A DNA stretch of 5,821 bases. It comes from Actinomycetota bacterium. Lineage in GTDB: Bacteria; Actinomycetota; Acidimicrobiia; Acidimicrobiales; Acidimicrobiaceae. The notes under the pieces are model-generated. The model was not told where the DNA came from and searched no databases. It saw nothing but the letters and a program-made list of their open reading frames with translations. The translations under genes were made by a program, and so were the position numbers. The stretch lies in contig ML178750.1 of assembly GCA_004366215.1 (NCBI GenBank), positions 8,520 to 14,340 of the forward strand, given 5' to 3'. Positions 1 through 5,821 of the stretch are shown here, in pieces (position 1 is the first letter of the stretch; each line of letters begins with the position of its first letter).

Positions 1-674
1 GTGGATCGCGTGCGGAAGGCGCCGAGGTGGAGCGGGCGCTCCACCGTGTACTTGGCTGACTTGAAGAGGGCGATGTGCTCGGCGTGTGCTGGGGTATCAA
101 AGAGCTGCGCGCTCGCCACGACGTCGAGGTACTGCCCCAGGTTCACCTCCGTCTTGAGCTCGGTGAACGCAGCGCGAACGGCGAGCGACGCTGACTCAAG
201 AGCGCCGTCGGCGAGCGTGAGGGCGAGGTCTCCAACGAGGATGGCGACGGCGTCGCCGTAGGTCGCGTGGTTGCCCCGCAGCCGCAGGGAGCGATGGTGG
301 TCGCGAGCACGGGCGTGGACGGTCTGCTGGCCGCGGCGCAGCTCGGAGCGATCCATGACGTCGTCGTGCACGAGGGCGAAGGTGTGGAGCAGCTCGATCG
401 CGACGAGGAGGTCACCGAGCGCGTCGTCGTCGACGACTCCGAGCCCACGAGCGGCCCAGTAGGCCAGCGCCGGCCGCAGGCGCTTGCCTCCGGCCCGCGT
501 CACGCGTGCGAGCTCCTCGAACGGCTCTGCGAAGCGTTCGTCGACCGTGCGCCAGCGCTCCGACTCTCGCCGAAGGAGCTCGTCGAGACGCCCCGTGAGG
601 AGCTCGCTCGGCTCGCTCAGCGCGGCGGGAAGCTGCGTGCAGGCCTCAAGGACGTGGCTCGACTCATCGTTCAC
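1..674 (-). CDS. trans-polyprenyl diphosphate synthase (probable GGPP synthase), C-terminus cut by window edge
   Basis: This enzyme condenses isopentenyl diphosphate onto an allylic diphosphate in the cytosol to make a long isoprenoid diphosphate. About 224 residues are visible. Counting from the chosen start they include GGKRLRP (62-68), the first aspartate-rich motif HDDVMD (103-108) followed by RRG and TVH, YGDAVAILVGD (about 139-149), GQYLD (about 180-184) and KSAKYTVERP (about 205-214). These are family signatures in the expected order. The second aspartate-rich motif lies off the left edge. The motif is a plain DDxxD with Phe99 five residues upstream of its first Asp, a pattern known from type I C20 (GGPP) synthases, so a C20 product is inferred. 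The usual RRGxPTVH reads RRGQQTVH here, with Gln in place of Pro. The start is uncertain: GTG at 674 has AAGGAG 10 nt upstream (685-690), while GTG at 695 or 707 or TTG at 719 have weaker sites. The gene is divergent from tldD. Confidence 0.88.
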   Translation of the reverse strand, partial: MNDESSHVLEACTQLPAALSEPSELLTGRLDELLRRESERWRTVDERFAEPFEELARVTRAGGKRLRPALAYWAARGLGVVDDDALGDLLVAIELLHTFALVHDDVMDRSELRRGQQTVHARARDHHRSLRLRGNHATYGDAVAILVGDLALTLADGALESASLAVRAAFTELKTEVNLGQYLDVVASAQLFDTPAHAEHIALFKSAKYTVERPLHLGAFRTRS

Positions 675-684
675 CGCGGGCAGG

Positions 685-690
685 CTCCTT
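685..690 (-). promoter_or_regulatory. Candidate ribosome binding site that decides the polyprenyl synthase start
   Basis: Read on the minus strand this is AAGGAG, 10 nt before the GTG at 674-672. No upstream in-frame start has as good a site. The alternative GTG at 707 has only GAGG about 12 nt away. This favours 674, but the reading frame stays open further upstream, so a longer N-terminus is possible. Confidence 0.45.
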
Positions 691-759
691 GCCACCTCGT
701 CATCCACTGCTGGCTTCAACCTCGCCGAGAAGGCCTCGCTTCCCGAGAGCGCGCCTCCG

Positions 760-765
760 AGCCTA
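760..765 (-). promoter_or_regulatory. Candidate -10 box for the polyprenyl synthase gene
   Basis: The minus strand reads TAGGCT here, the mirror image of the box at 781-786, because both sit in the arms of the same inverted repeat. Transcription would start near 752-753 and run leftwards into the synthase gene. No clear -35 box is visible. Confidence 0.3.
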
Positions 766-780
766 GCGAGTGGGCTCGGG

Positions 781-786
781 TAGGCT
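781..786 (+). promoter_or_regulatory. Candidate -10 box for the tldD operon
   Basis: TAGGCT fits the TAnnnT pattern common in high-GC actinobacterial promoters. It would start transcription near 793-794, giving a short leader of about 20 nt that contains the tldD ribosome binding site. No convincing TTGAC-like -35 box is visible at the expected distance, so this is tentative. Confidence 0.35.
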
Positions 787-801
787 CGGAGGCGAAGCGT
801 G

Positions 802-808
802 AAGGAGG
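802..808 (+). promoter_or_regulatory. Strong ribosome binding site that decides the tldD start
   Basis: AAGGAGG ends 5 nt before the GTG at 814. The upstream in-frame GTG at 799 overlaps this site and has no comparable site of its own, so 814 is the better start. Confidence 0.8.
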
Positions 809-813
809 ATCCT

Positions 814-2193
814 GTGATCGACCACGAGTTGGTCGAGGAGCTGCTGACGATCGCGCTCGCTCGAGGTGGCGACTTTGCAGAGCTCTTCGCCGAAGAGCGC
901 TCGGCGACGTCGGTGAGCCTGAGCGACCAGCGTGTTGGCGCCCTCGCAGATAGCGGTTGGCGTGGGGTTGGCATTCGGGTGCTGGCGGGCGATGCGACGG
1001 GGTTTGCGCACACCGCAGACCTCTCGGCTGCGTCGCTGCGCGAGGCAGCGCGGACGGCGTCGCAGATCGCGCGGAGCGGGCGCGGCGTCGTCGCAGCCAT
1101 GCCGGTGGGAAGGTTCGAGCCGACGGTTCCGAGCCTCGGCGGGCAGGCCAAGCGTCGGATGGTCGAGCTCTTGCGTCGTGGGGACGCGGTTGCGCGTGAG
1201 CGCGACGGCGCCGTGGCCCAGGTGACGACCTCGATCGGGACGGAGCGTCGCCGGATTCTCGTCGCAAACTCAGAGGGGCTCTTTGCCACCGACGAGCAGT
1301 CGCGTAGTCGCCTGAGGGTCCACGTCATCGCGCGAGCCGATACGGGTGCCCAGAGCGGCCACGAGGTTGCGGCGTTCTCGGTCGACTTCGATGAGTTCCT
1401 GGCGCTCGTCGACGTGGACGGCCTCGCTCAGACCGCGGCGGGTCGGGTGCTCCCGAAGCTCCGTGCTCGACCAGCGCCGACCGGGGAGTTGCCGGTCGTG
1501 CTCGCGCGAGGGTCGGGAGGCATCCTCTTCCACGAGGCGTGCGGCCACGGCCTCGAAGCTGACCACATCGTCAAGCGTGCGTCGGTCTACGTCGACCGTC
1601 TCGGCGAGCAGGTGGCCAGTCCGCTCGTGACGCTCGTCGACGACGGTACCCGCGATCGCGACTGGGGGTCGTATCGGCTCGACGACGAAGGCCACCCAGC
1701 GCAGTCGAACGTCTTGATTGAGCATGGCGAGCTCGTCGACTACCTCTGGGATCGCCGCAGCGCGGCGAAGTTCGCTCGAGAGCCGAAGGGCAACGGCCGT
1801 CGAGAGGACTACCGGAGCTTGCCGATGGTGCGCATGACCAACACGTTCTTGCGCCCCGGCGACTCCGACCCCGACGACATCGTCGCGAGCACGGAGCGAG
1901 GGGTCTACGTGGCAGCGCTCTCGGGCGGACAGGTCAACACCGCGACCGGCGACTTCGTCTTCGGGACGCAGGAGGCCTACCTCATCGAGCACGGGCGCAT
2001 CACGGTGCCGCTGCGTGACACGCAGCTCATCGGCAACGGCCCCGCGGTCCTCGCGGCTATCGACGCGGTCGGCAACGACTTTGGTATGACGCCCGGCACG
2101 TGTGGCAAGAACGGTCAAGCAGTTCCCGTCGGCACCGGGCAACCGACCGTACGCGTCCGTGCCGTCACGCTCGGAGGGACGATCGATGGCTGA
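814..2193 (+). CDS. tldD: TldD-family zinc metalloprotease subunit
   Basis: This is the catalytic subunit of the cytosolic TldD/TldE protease, which in E. coli cleaves unfolded peptides and takes part in microcin B17 maturation and CcdA turnover. The product is 459 residues (E. coli TldD is about 480). An N-terminal domain begins at about residue 10 with GGDFAELF. The glycine-rich run before the active site leads into HEACGH at residues 240-245, the HExxxH zinc motif. The C-terminal signature GTCGKNGQAVPVGTGQPT carries Cys430, in the position of the conserved cysteine near the metal. No signal peptide or membrane segment is seen. It starts at GTG 814 behind a strong AAGGAGG. Its last 8 nt overlap the start of tldE. 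Native substrates in this organism cannot be read from the sequence; no nearby peptide precursor is visible. Confidence 0.93.
   Translation: MIDHELVEELLTIALARGGDFAELFAEERSATSVSLSDQRVGALADSGWRGVGIRVLAGDATGFAHTADLSAASLREAARTASQIARSGRGVVAAMPVGRFEPTVPSLGGQAKRRMVELLRRGDAVARERDGAVAQVTTSIGTERRRILVANSEGLFATDEQSRSRLRVHVIARADTGAQSGHEVAAFSVDFDEFLALVDVDGLAQTAAGRVLPKLRARPAPTGELPVVLARGSGGILFHEACGHGLEADHIVKRASVYVDRLGEQVASPLVTLVDDGTRDRDWGSYRLDDEGHPAQSNVLIEHGELVDYLWDRRSAAKFAREPKGNGRREDYRSLPMVRMTNTFLRPGDSDPDDIVASTERGVYVAALSGGQVNTATGDFVFGTQEAYLIEHGRITVPLRDTQLIGNGPAVLAAIDAVGNDFGMTPGTCGKNGQAVPVGTGQPTVRVRAVTLGGTIDG
2173..2178 (+). promoter_or_regulatory. Ribosome binding site for tldE inside the end of tldD
   Basis: GGAGGG lies 7 nt before the ATG at 2186, within the last codons of tldD. 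It supports ATG 2186 over the longer open frame that begins near 2102, and indicates translational coupling of the two subunits. Confidence 0.75.
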
Positions 2194-3520
2194 GCTGCTC
2201 GACCGTGCACTCGCGCTCCTCGAGGGCCGCCTCGCAGGCGAGGCCATCGAGGTGGTCGTCGGTAGGACCCGCGAGACCGAGGTCGTCGCCTACGAGGGGG
2301 TGATCGAGTCGCTCACGCAGGCTGAGACCGCGGTCGTCGGCGTCCGCGTCATCGTCGGGGGGCGTGTGGGCTTCGCGACGGCGGGATCCATCGAGGACCA
2401 CGCACTCGCCGACGCGCTCGAGCGAGCACGCGAGAACGCGGGGCTCGTCGAGGAGGATCCTGATGCGGTGCTCGCAGAGCCTGATGGCGTCGTAGCTCCG
2501 ACGCTCGAGCTCGTCGATCCGAAGCTGCCGGGCTTGCGTGTGGAGGCGAAGGTCGAGCGCGCGCTCGACCTCGAACGCGCTGCGCGCCGGCGCGACCGAC
2601 GGGTGCGCGACGTGCAGCACGCAACCTACGGTGATCGTCACAGTGAGGTCGCGGTTGCGTCGACGACGGGCGTAGCGACGCAGGTCGCCCAGAGCCACGC
2701 GTGGTTGTTCCTCGAGGCGCTCGCCGACGACGGTGGGCCGCTCTCGACCGGGTTCGCCTCGGTCGGGTCACGTGGGCCGGATGGGCTCGACCCTGAGGCG
2801 GTGGCTGCTGAGGCGGTCGACCGTGCGCTCGCTGGTCTCGGCGCGACGAAGCCAACGAGCCAGAGCGTCGTCGTCCGCTTCGATCCTCGAACTGCGGGCG
2901 TGCTGCTCGGACTGTGGGCGAGTGCGCTCTCTGGGCTTGCGGTCACACGGCGTCAGTCGATGTTCAGCGACCGCGTTGGCGAGCGCATCGCGCCGCCGTG
3001 GTTCTCGCTGCTCGACGACCCCACCGACCCTACCTCGCTCCTAGCAACCCCCGTCGACGGGGAAGGGTTGGCCACGCGGCCGCACCAGCTCGTCGTCGAG
3101 GGGATCCTCCATGAGCTCCTCTTCGACGCCTACGCCGCGAAGCTCGCTGGCCGTCGTTCAAACGCTGCGGCGCTGCGTAGCCCAGGAAGCCTTCCCGCAC
3201 CGGGCGCCCGCGCACTGCGGGTGGTCGCTCCGAGGAGGTCGCTCGAGGAGCTCGACGGCGCAGGCTCGGTGCTCGTCGTGCACGCGCTCGCAGGAGTGCA
3301 CTCTGGGGTTAGCACGGTCTCGGGGGATTTCTCGGTGGGCGTCGAGGGTGTGCTGCAGACTAGCCACGGCCCTCGGCCGGTCCGGGAGGCCACGGTCTCG
3401 GGCAACCTCCAGCGCATGCTCCTCGACCTCGTCGCGGTGGGCGACGACGACCGTGAGCTGCCAAGCGGCACCCGGGCGCCGAGCCTGCTCATCGACGGCC
3501 TCGTCCTCGCGGGTCGCTAG
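2186..3520 (+). CDS. tldE: TldE/PmbA-family subunit of the TldD/TldE protease
   Basis: This is the partner subunit of TldD; both belong to the PmbA/TldD family. The product is 444 residues, close to the usual 440-450. The region matching TldD's active site reads LGLWASALSGLAV (about residues 240-252) with no HExxxH, as expected for the non-catalytic partner. It is followed by family features: LGERI-type text (VGERIAPP), a LATPVDGEG stretch, and the C-terminal GDFSVG, a VSGNLQRML segment, VAVGDD and APSLLIDGL. ATG 2186 is chosen because of GGAGGG 7 nt upstream and because the family N-terminus begins with a helix of the type LLDRALALL. It overlaps tldD by 8 nt, and its TAG stop shares one base with the next gene's GTG, so the three genes are probably one transcript. 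Confidence 0.92.
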   Translation: MAELLDRALALLEGRLAGEAIEVVVGRTRETEVVAYEGVIESLTQAETAVVGVRVIVGGRVGFATAGSIEDHALADALERARENAGLVEEDPDAVLAEPDGVVAPTLELVDPKLPGLRVEAKVERALDLERAARRRDRRVRDVQHATYGDRHSEVAVASTTGVATQVAQSHAWLFLEALADDGGPLSTGFASVGSRGPDGLDPEAVAAEAVDRALAGLGATKPTSQSVVVRFDPRTAGVLLGLWASALSGLAVTRRQSMFSDRVGERIAPPWFSLLDDPTDPTSLLATPVDGEGLATRPHQLVVEGILHELLFDAYAAKLAGRRSNAAALRSPGSLPAPGARALRVVAPRRSLEELDGAGSVLVVHALAGVHSGVSTVSGDFSVGVEGVLQTSHGPRPVREATVSGNLQRMLLDLVAVGDDDRELPSGTRAPSLLIDGLVLAGR

Positions 3521-4149
3521 TGCGTCTCGACCTGCACGTCCACACCTACGCCTCGGGTGACTCCACGACGTCGGTGGAGGAGCTCGCGGCCCTCGTCGGT
3601 CCTGACGACGTCGTCGCAGTCACCGACCACCACAGCTTGCGCGGCGCGCTCGAGCTGCGCGCGATCCTATCAGGTCGCGTCATCGTCGGCGAGGAGATCG
3701 ACACCGGCCAAGGCGAGCTCATCGGCCTCTTCCTCGCGCAACGAGTGGCTCGGGGGCTCGGACTCCTCGCGACCGCGAACCTCATCCGTCGTCAAGGTGG
3801 CCTCGTCGTCGCTCCACATCCGCTCGATGAGCGTCGGCGCGGCGTCGGTGAGGGCGGCCTCGTGCGCCTCGCAGAGGCGCGGCTCCTCGACGTAGTCGAG
3901 GTGGCGAACGCCAAGCAGCCGAGCCGTGACGAACGCGCACGCGAGATCGCAGCGCGCTACGGAGTCGCCATGGGCGCAGGGAGCGATGCTCACGTGCCCG
4001 CGGCTCTCGGCTCGAGCTACGTCGTGACCGATCGGCTCTCGGCGCTCTCACCACGTGGTCTCCTCGACGCACTCTGGCGGGGCTGCGTGGTCCACCGCCA
4101 CTGCGATCCCACACGACCTTGGCCGCGGCCGGTGGTACGGGGTTCCTGA
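3520..4149 (+). CDS. PHP-domain metal-dependent phosphoesterase
   Basis: The product is a 209-residue cytosolic protein that is essentially one PHP domain, a trinuclear-metal hydrolase fold that cleaves phosphoester bonds. Metal-ligand motifs are all present: HVHT (His6, His8), Asp14, TDHH (Asp36, His37), GEE (Glu58/Glu59), APHP (His100), Asn130 in the VEVAN strand, and SDAH (Asp156, His158). It therefore looks catalytically intact. The PHP-associated C-terminal portion, with SDAH and the region after it, is like small stand-alone PHP proteins (YciV/TrpH-like) that act on nucleotides or nucleoside phosphates, but the actual substrate cannot be called. It starts at GTG 3520, sharing one base with the tldE stop (TAGTG). 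No clear ribosome binding site precedes it, so translation probably depends on tldE. It is not a polymerase-linked PHP domain: no further domain follows. The last 15 or so residues are Arg/Pro-rich. Confidence 0.88.
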   Translation: MRLDLHVHTYASGDSTTSVEELAALVGPDDVVAVTDHHSLRGALELRAILSGRVIVGEEIDTGQGELIGLFLAQRVARGLGLLATANLIRRQGGLVVAPHPLDERRRGVGEGGLVRLAEARLLDVVEVANAKQPSRDERAREIAARYGVAMGAGSDAHVPAALGSSYVVTDRLSALSPRGLLDALWRGCVVHRHCDPTRPWPRPVVRGS

Positions 4150-4168
4150 GCGCGCGAGCGACGGTCGC

Positions 4169-4174
4169 TAGACT
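4169..4174 (+). promoter_or_regulatory. Candidate -10 box for a leaderless MgtE-N/CBS transcript
   Basis: TAGACT fits TAnnnT and ends 7 nt before the GTG at 4182, so transcription would begin at or next to the start codon. No Shine-Dalgarno-like sequence lies in the 30 nt before the GTG, which agrees with a leaderless message. A -35 box is not obvious. Confidence 0.45.
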
Positions 4175-4181
4175 TACCGGT

Positions 4182-5423
4182 GTGGACGACGTCCTATGGC
4201 TCTCGGCCCTGCGTCGCGTTCCGGTGCTGATCGCTGGGGACGAGGAGCTTGGGCGAGTGGACGACGTGGTACTGCGGCTCGTCGAGGCAAGCTATCCCGT
4301 GGTAGCTGGGCTCCTCGTGCACGTCGACGACCAGCCCATGTTCGTGCCGGCCGATCGCATCGACGAGCTGTCGAGCGAACGCATCGTGGCTCGGATCGAC
4401 CGAGCGGCCCTCGGCCGCTTCGAACGGCGCACCCAGGAGGTGCTCGCGGTGCGAGATCTGCTCGAGCACCACCTCATCTGGGCGAAGTCGAAGCTGCGGC
4501 CCCGACTCGTCAAGGCCCGCGACCTCGGCATGATCAGCTTTGGGGGGGCCTGGCGTGTCATCGCGGTTGACGTGGCTCAGGTGCATAGCCGGCGACGGCT
4601 GCGACAGCGTCGCGAGGCACGCGTGGTCGACTGGCGCGACCTCGTACCACTCGTCGGTCACGTGCCAAGTGCTCGCATCCGTCTCGAGCTGCGTTCGATC
4701 CGTCGCTTGCACCCCGCTGAGCTCGCGGACCTGCTCGAGCAGGCCTCAGAGTCGGAGGGTCGCGAGATCATGGAAGCCCTGCAGGCTGACCCTGCCTTCG
4801 AGGCCGACGTGGTCGAGGAGCTGACGCCGCAGCGCCGACGTGACGCGATCCGCGAGCGCAGCGACGCGGAGGTCGGCGAGTTGCTCGGCACCATGGAGCC
4901 TGATGACGCCGTCGATCTGCTCCTGGCCCTCGACCAAGAGCGCCGCGAGAGCGTACTCGCCCTCGTGCCCGAGCCGCAGCAGGCGACCATCAAGCGCCTC
5001 CTCGCCTACAACCCGGCTTCGGCGGGCGGACTCATGACGACCGACATCGTGACGCTCGTCGTCGGCACGACCGTCGCAGACGCCTGCGGCGAGCTGCGCT
5101 TGCGAGCGAGCTTGCCTCAGAACGTGTGGGTGCTGTTCGTCGTCGACGCCGAAGGTCACCTCGTCGGTCAGCTCTCCCTCGTCGGCCTGGTGCGTGCCGA
5201 ACCGAGTGAGCGCGTGGAGGCGCTAGCTGACACCGAGGTGCGCAGCGTGCACCCAGATGCGGACCTCGCTGAGGTCGCCGTGCTCATGGCAGACCTCAAC
5301 CTCGCGGCGGTGCCGGTCGTCGACGACGATGGCGTGCTCCTTGGCGCGGTGACGGTCGACGACGTCCTCGCGCGCACGATCCAGCCTGGCTGGCGCCGAC
5401 GAGCCGAGGCGCTCGACGCGTGA
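4182..5423 (+). CDS. Soluble PRC-barrel / MgtE-N / CBS-pair protein, probable Mg2+ or metal sensor
   Basis: The product is 413 residues with no membrane segment. Residues about 12-65 look like a PRC-barrel (LIAGDEELGRVDDVVLR, then VPADRIDEL), and about 110-155 look like a second barrel half (ARDLGMISFGGAWRVIAVD). Residues about 170-285 match the MgtE N-terminal helical domain: LHPAELADLLE, then TMEPDDAVDLLLAL, then AYNPASAGGLMTTDIVTL, which leads into the first CBS domain (about 287-345). The second CBS domain is about 347-400 and ends GAVTVDDVL. In MgtE channels these parts sense Mg2+ and gate a transmembrane domain; here that domain is absent. Such stand-alone proteins occur in actinobacteria. 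It follows the PHP gene by 32 nt but has its own candidate promoter. The start at GTG 4182 is inferred from the -10 spacing; upstream in-frame starts would overlap the PHP gene. It faces an NRAMP transporter tail to tail, suggesting a role in divalent-metal control. Confidence 0.85.
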   Translation: MDDVLWLSALRRVPVLIAGDEELGRVDDVVLRLVEASYPVVAGLLVHVDDQPMFVPADRIDELSSERIVARIDRAALGRFERRTQEVLAVRDLLEHHLIWAKSKLRPRLVKARDLGMISFGGAWRVIAVDVAQVHSRRRLRQRREARVVDWRDLVPLVGHVPSARIRLELRSIRRLHPAELADLLEQASESEGREIMEALQADPAFEADVVEELTPQRRRDAIRERSDAEVGELLGTMEPDDAVDLLLALDQERRESVLALVPEPQQATIKRLLAYNPASAGGLMTTDIVTLVVGTTVADACGELRLRASLPQNVWVLFVVDAEGHLVGQLSLVGLVRAEPSERVEALADTEVRSVHPDADLAEVAVLMADLNLAAVPVVDDDGVLLGAVTVDDVLARTIQPGWRRRAEALDA

Positions 5424-5428
5424 GCTCA
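5421..5428. other. Palindromic shared stop region between convergent genes
   Basis: TGAGCTCA is its own reverse complement. Its left TGA is the plus-strand stop of the MgtE-N/CBS gene and its right half is the minus-strand TGA stop of the NRAMP gene. Only 2 nt separate the genes, and no terminator hairpin with a T-run is visible between or just after them. Confidence 0.85.
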
Positions 5429-5821
5429 GTGGGCGAGCTTGACGAAGCTCAGCACCATAAGCACGACCGCGACGACGAGGTAGGCCCGCAGCGCGAGCAG
5501 CGAGAGTTGGCGCCCCCGGGAGAAGCGTGGGCGGTGTAGGAGCGCGGAGGCTGGCATGGTCCAGCGGAGACGCTCCTCTGCGCTCGGTCGAGGGCGGCGC
5601 CGTCGGCTTCGCAGCTGCGCCACCGCCACGACGATCGTGGCTACGACGACGAGCGCGCCGGTGACGAGGAGGAGCACGCCCACGTTGACCTGCGGCACGA
5701 CCGTGACGACGGTCAAGACGAGGCTGAGCTGCAGGAGGAGGGCCACGATGAACGTGGCGAGGACGTTGAGCCACGGAGGGTTGACCCACGGACCGAGGAT
5801 CTCGCGGTCGTTGCACAGGAG
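5426..5821 (-). CDS. NRAMP-family divalent metal transporter, C-terminal part only
   Basis: This is an inner-membrane, proton-coupled importer family for Mn2+, Fe2+ or related ions (MntH/NRAMP; some relatives carry Mg2+). The last 131 residues are visible and the N-terminus, with the metal-binding helices, lies beyond the right edge. The first visible residues, LLCNDREILGPWVN, followed by PPWLNVLA, match the loop after TM10 and the start of TM11 in NRAMP proteins. Hydrophobic segments lie at about visible residues 19-44, 47-69 and 105-128. An Arg-rich cytosolic-looking linker (71-77) and a PRFSRGRQ stretch come before the last helix, which ends in FVKLAH. The metal cannot be predicted because the selective residues are outside the window. 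It converges with the MgtE-N/CBS gene. Confidence 0.8.
   Translation of the reverse strand, partial: LLCNDREILGPWVNPPWLNVLATFIVALLLQLSLVLTVVTVVPQVNVGVLLLVTGALVVVATIVVAVAQLRSRRRRPRPSAEERLRWTMPASALLHRPRFSRGRQLSLLALRAYLVVAVVLMVLSFVKLAH

Larger units (their letters stand above)
752..794. repeat. Perfect 14-bp inverted repeat in the divergent control region
   Basis: The arms at 752-765 (CGCCTCCGAGCCTA) and 781-794 (TAGGCTCGGAGGCG) are exact reverse complements, separated by 15 nt. The spacer holds a smaller inverted repeat, CGAG (767-770) and CTCG (775-778), around TGGG. The element lies between the divergent polyprenyl synthase and tldD genes. A terminator role is unlikely because both genes are transcribed away from it and no T-run follows. 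It could be an operator dyad, a pair of mirrored promoters, or a 5'-UTR hairpin. The repeat is directly visible; its function is inferred. Confidence 0.8.

Noticed and set aside
752..794. The 14-bp inverted repeat as an intrinsic terminator
   Set aside because: Both neighbouring genes are transcribed away from it, and neither side has a T-run.
799..813. The earlier GTG at 799 as the tldD start
   Set aside because: It overlaps the AAGGAGG site that serves GTG 814 and has no ribosome binding site of its own.
267..953. A 228-codon plus-strand open frame over the polyprenyl synthase
   Set aside because: The minus strand encodes unmistakable polyprenyl synthase motifs here; the plus-strand product has none and runs into tldD in another frame.
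716..1267. A 183-codon minus-strand open frame opposite the start of tldD
   Set aside because: It is Arg/Ser/Pro-rich, has no motif, and covers the divergent control region and the tldD N-terminus. It reads as a high-GC shadow.
2102..2185. The longer upstream frame as the tldE N-terminus
   Set aside because: It would overlap tldD by over 90 nt, reads through tldD's conserved C-terminus, and ATG 2186 has a well-placed ribosome binding site.
1270..2247. A 325-codon open frame on the minus strand opposite tldD
   Set aside because: It lies wholly antisense to a clear TldD with catalytic motifs, has no recognisable domains, and its charged low-complexity composition is typical of shadow frames in high-GC genes.
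814..4149. tldD/tldE as part of a peptide (RiPP) maturation cluster
   Set aside because: No precursor peptide, cyclodehydratase or exporter gene is visible in the window. These genes look like the widespread housekeeping pair.
4119..4181. Extending the MgtE-N/CBS protein upstream to 4119
   Set aside because: The extension would overlap the PHP gene, resembles no domain, and the TAGACT spacing points to 4182.

Overview
The window is high-GC, densely packed bacterial DNA (by eye about two-thirds G+C, with strong GTC/CTC/GAG codon preference and several GTG starts). It most resembles an actinobacterial chromosome. The supporting signs are an actinobacterial-style polyprenyl synthase, a probable leaderless GTG gene behind a TAGACT box, and a soluble PRC-barrel/MgtE-N/CBS protein beside an NRAMP transporter. 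A deep actinobacterial lineage such as Acidimicrobiia would fit, but that placement is a guess.

Layout, left to right. (1) Positions 1-674, minus strand: the N-terminal two thirds of a trans-polyprenyl diphosphate synthase, cut by the left edge. (2) Positions 675-813: a divergent control region holding a perfect 14-bp inverted repeat whose two arms each carry an outward-facing TAGGCT box. (3) Positions 814-4149, plus strand: a tightly coupled run of tldD, tldE (pmbA) and a PHP-domain phosphoesterase, with overlaps of 8 nt and 1 nt. (4) Positions 4182-5423, plus strand: a soluble protein made of a PRC-barrel-like N-terminus, an MgtE-N domain and a CBS pair, with its own candidate leaderless promoter. 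(5) Positions 5426-5821, minus strand: the C-terminal part of an NRAMP-family divalent-metal transporter, convergent with the previous gene and only 2 nt away from it.

How the genes work together. TldD and TldE are the two subunits of a known heteromeric metalloprotease. TldD carries the HExxxH zinc motif and TldE lacks it, as expected. The PHP protein is translationally coupled to them, which suggests co-expression; its substrate is unknown. The MgtE-N/CBS protein has the cytosolic Mg2+-sensing parts of an MgtE channel but no membrane domain. Its placement against an NRAMP transporter suggests a stand-alone metal sensor or regulator for that transporter, which is an inference. The polyprenyl synthase is an isoprenoid-pathway gene that shares only the control region with the tld operon.

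No RNA genes, insertion sequences, CRISPR arrays or clear intrinsic terminators were seen. Most of the window is housekeeping. The points most worth a second look are the symmetric divergent promoter region, the detached MgtE-type sensor beside NRAMP, and the tldDE-PHP coupling.
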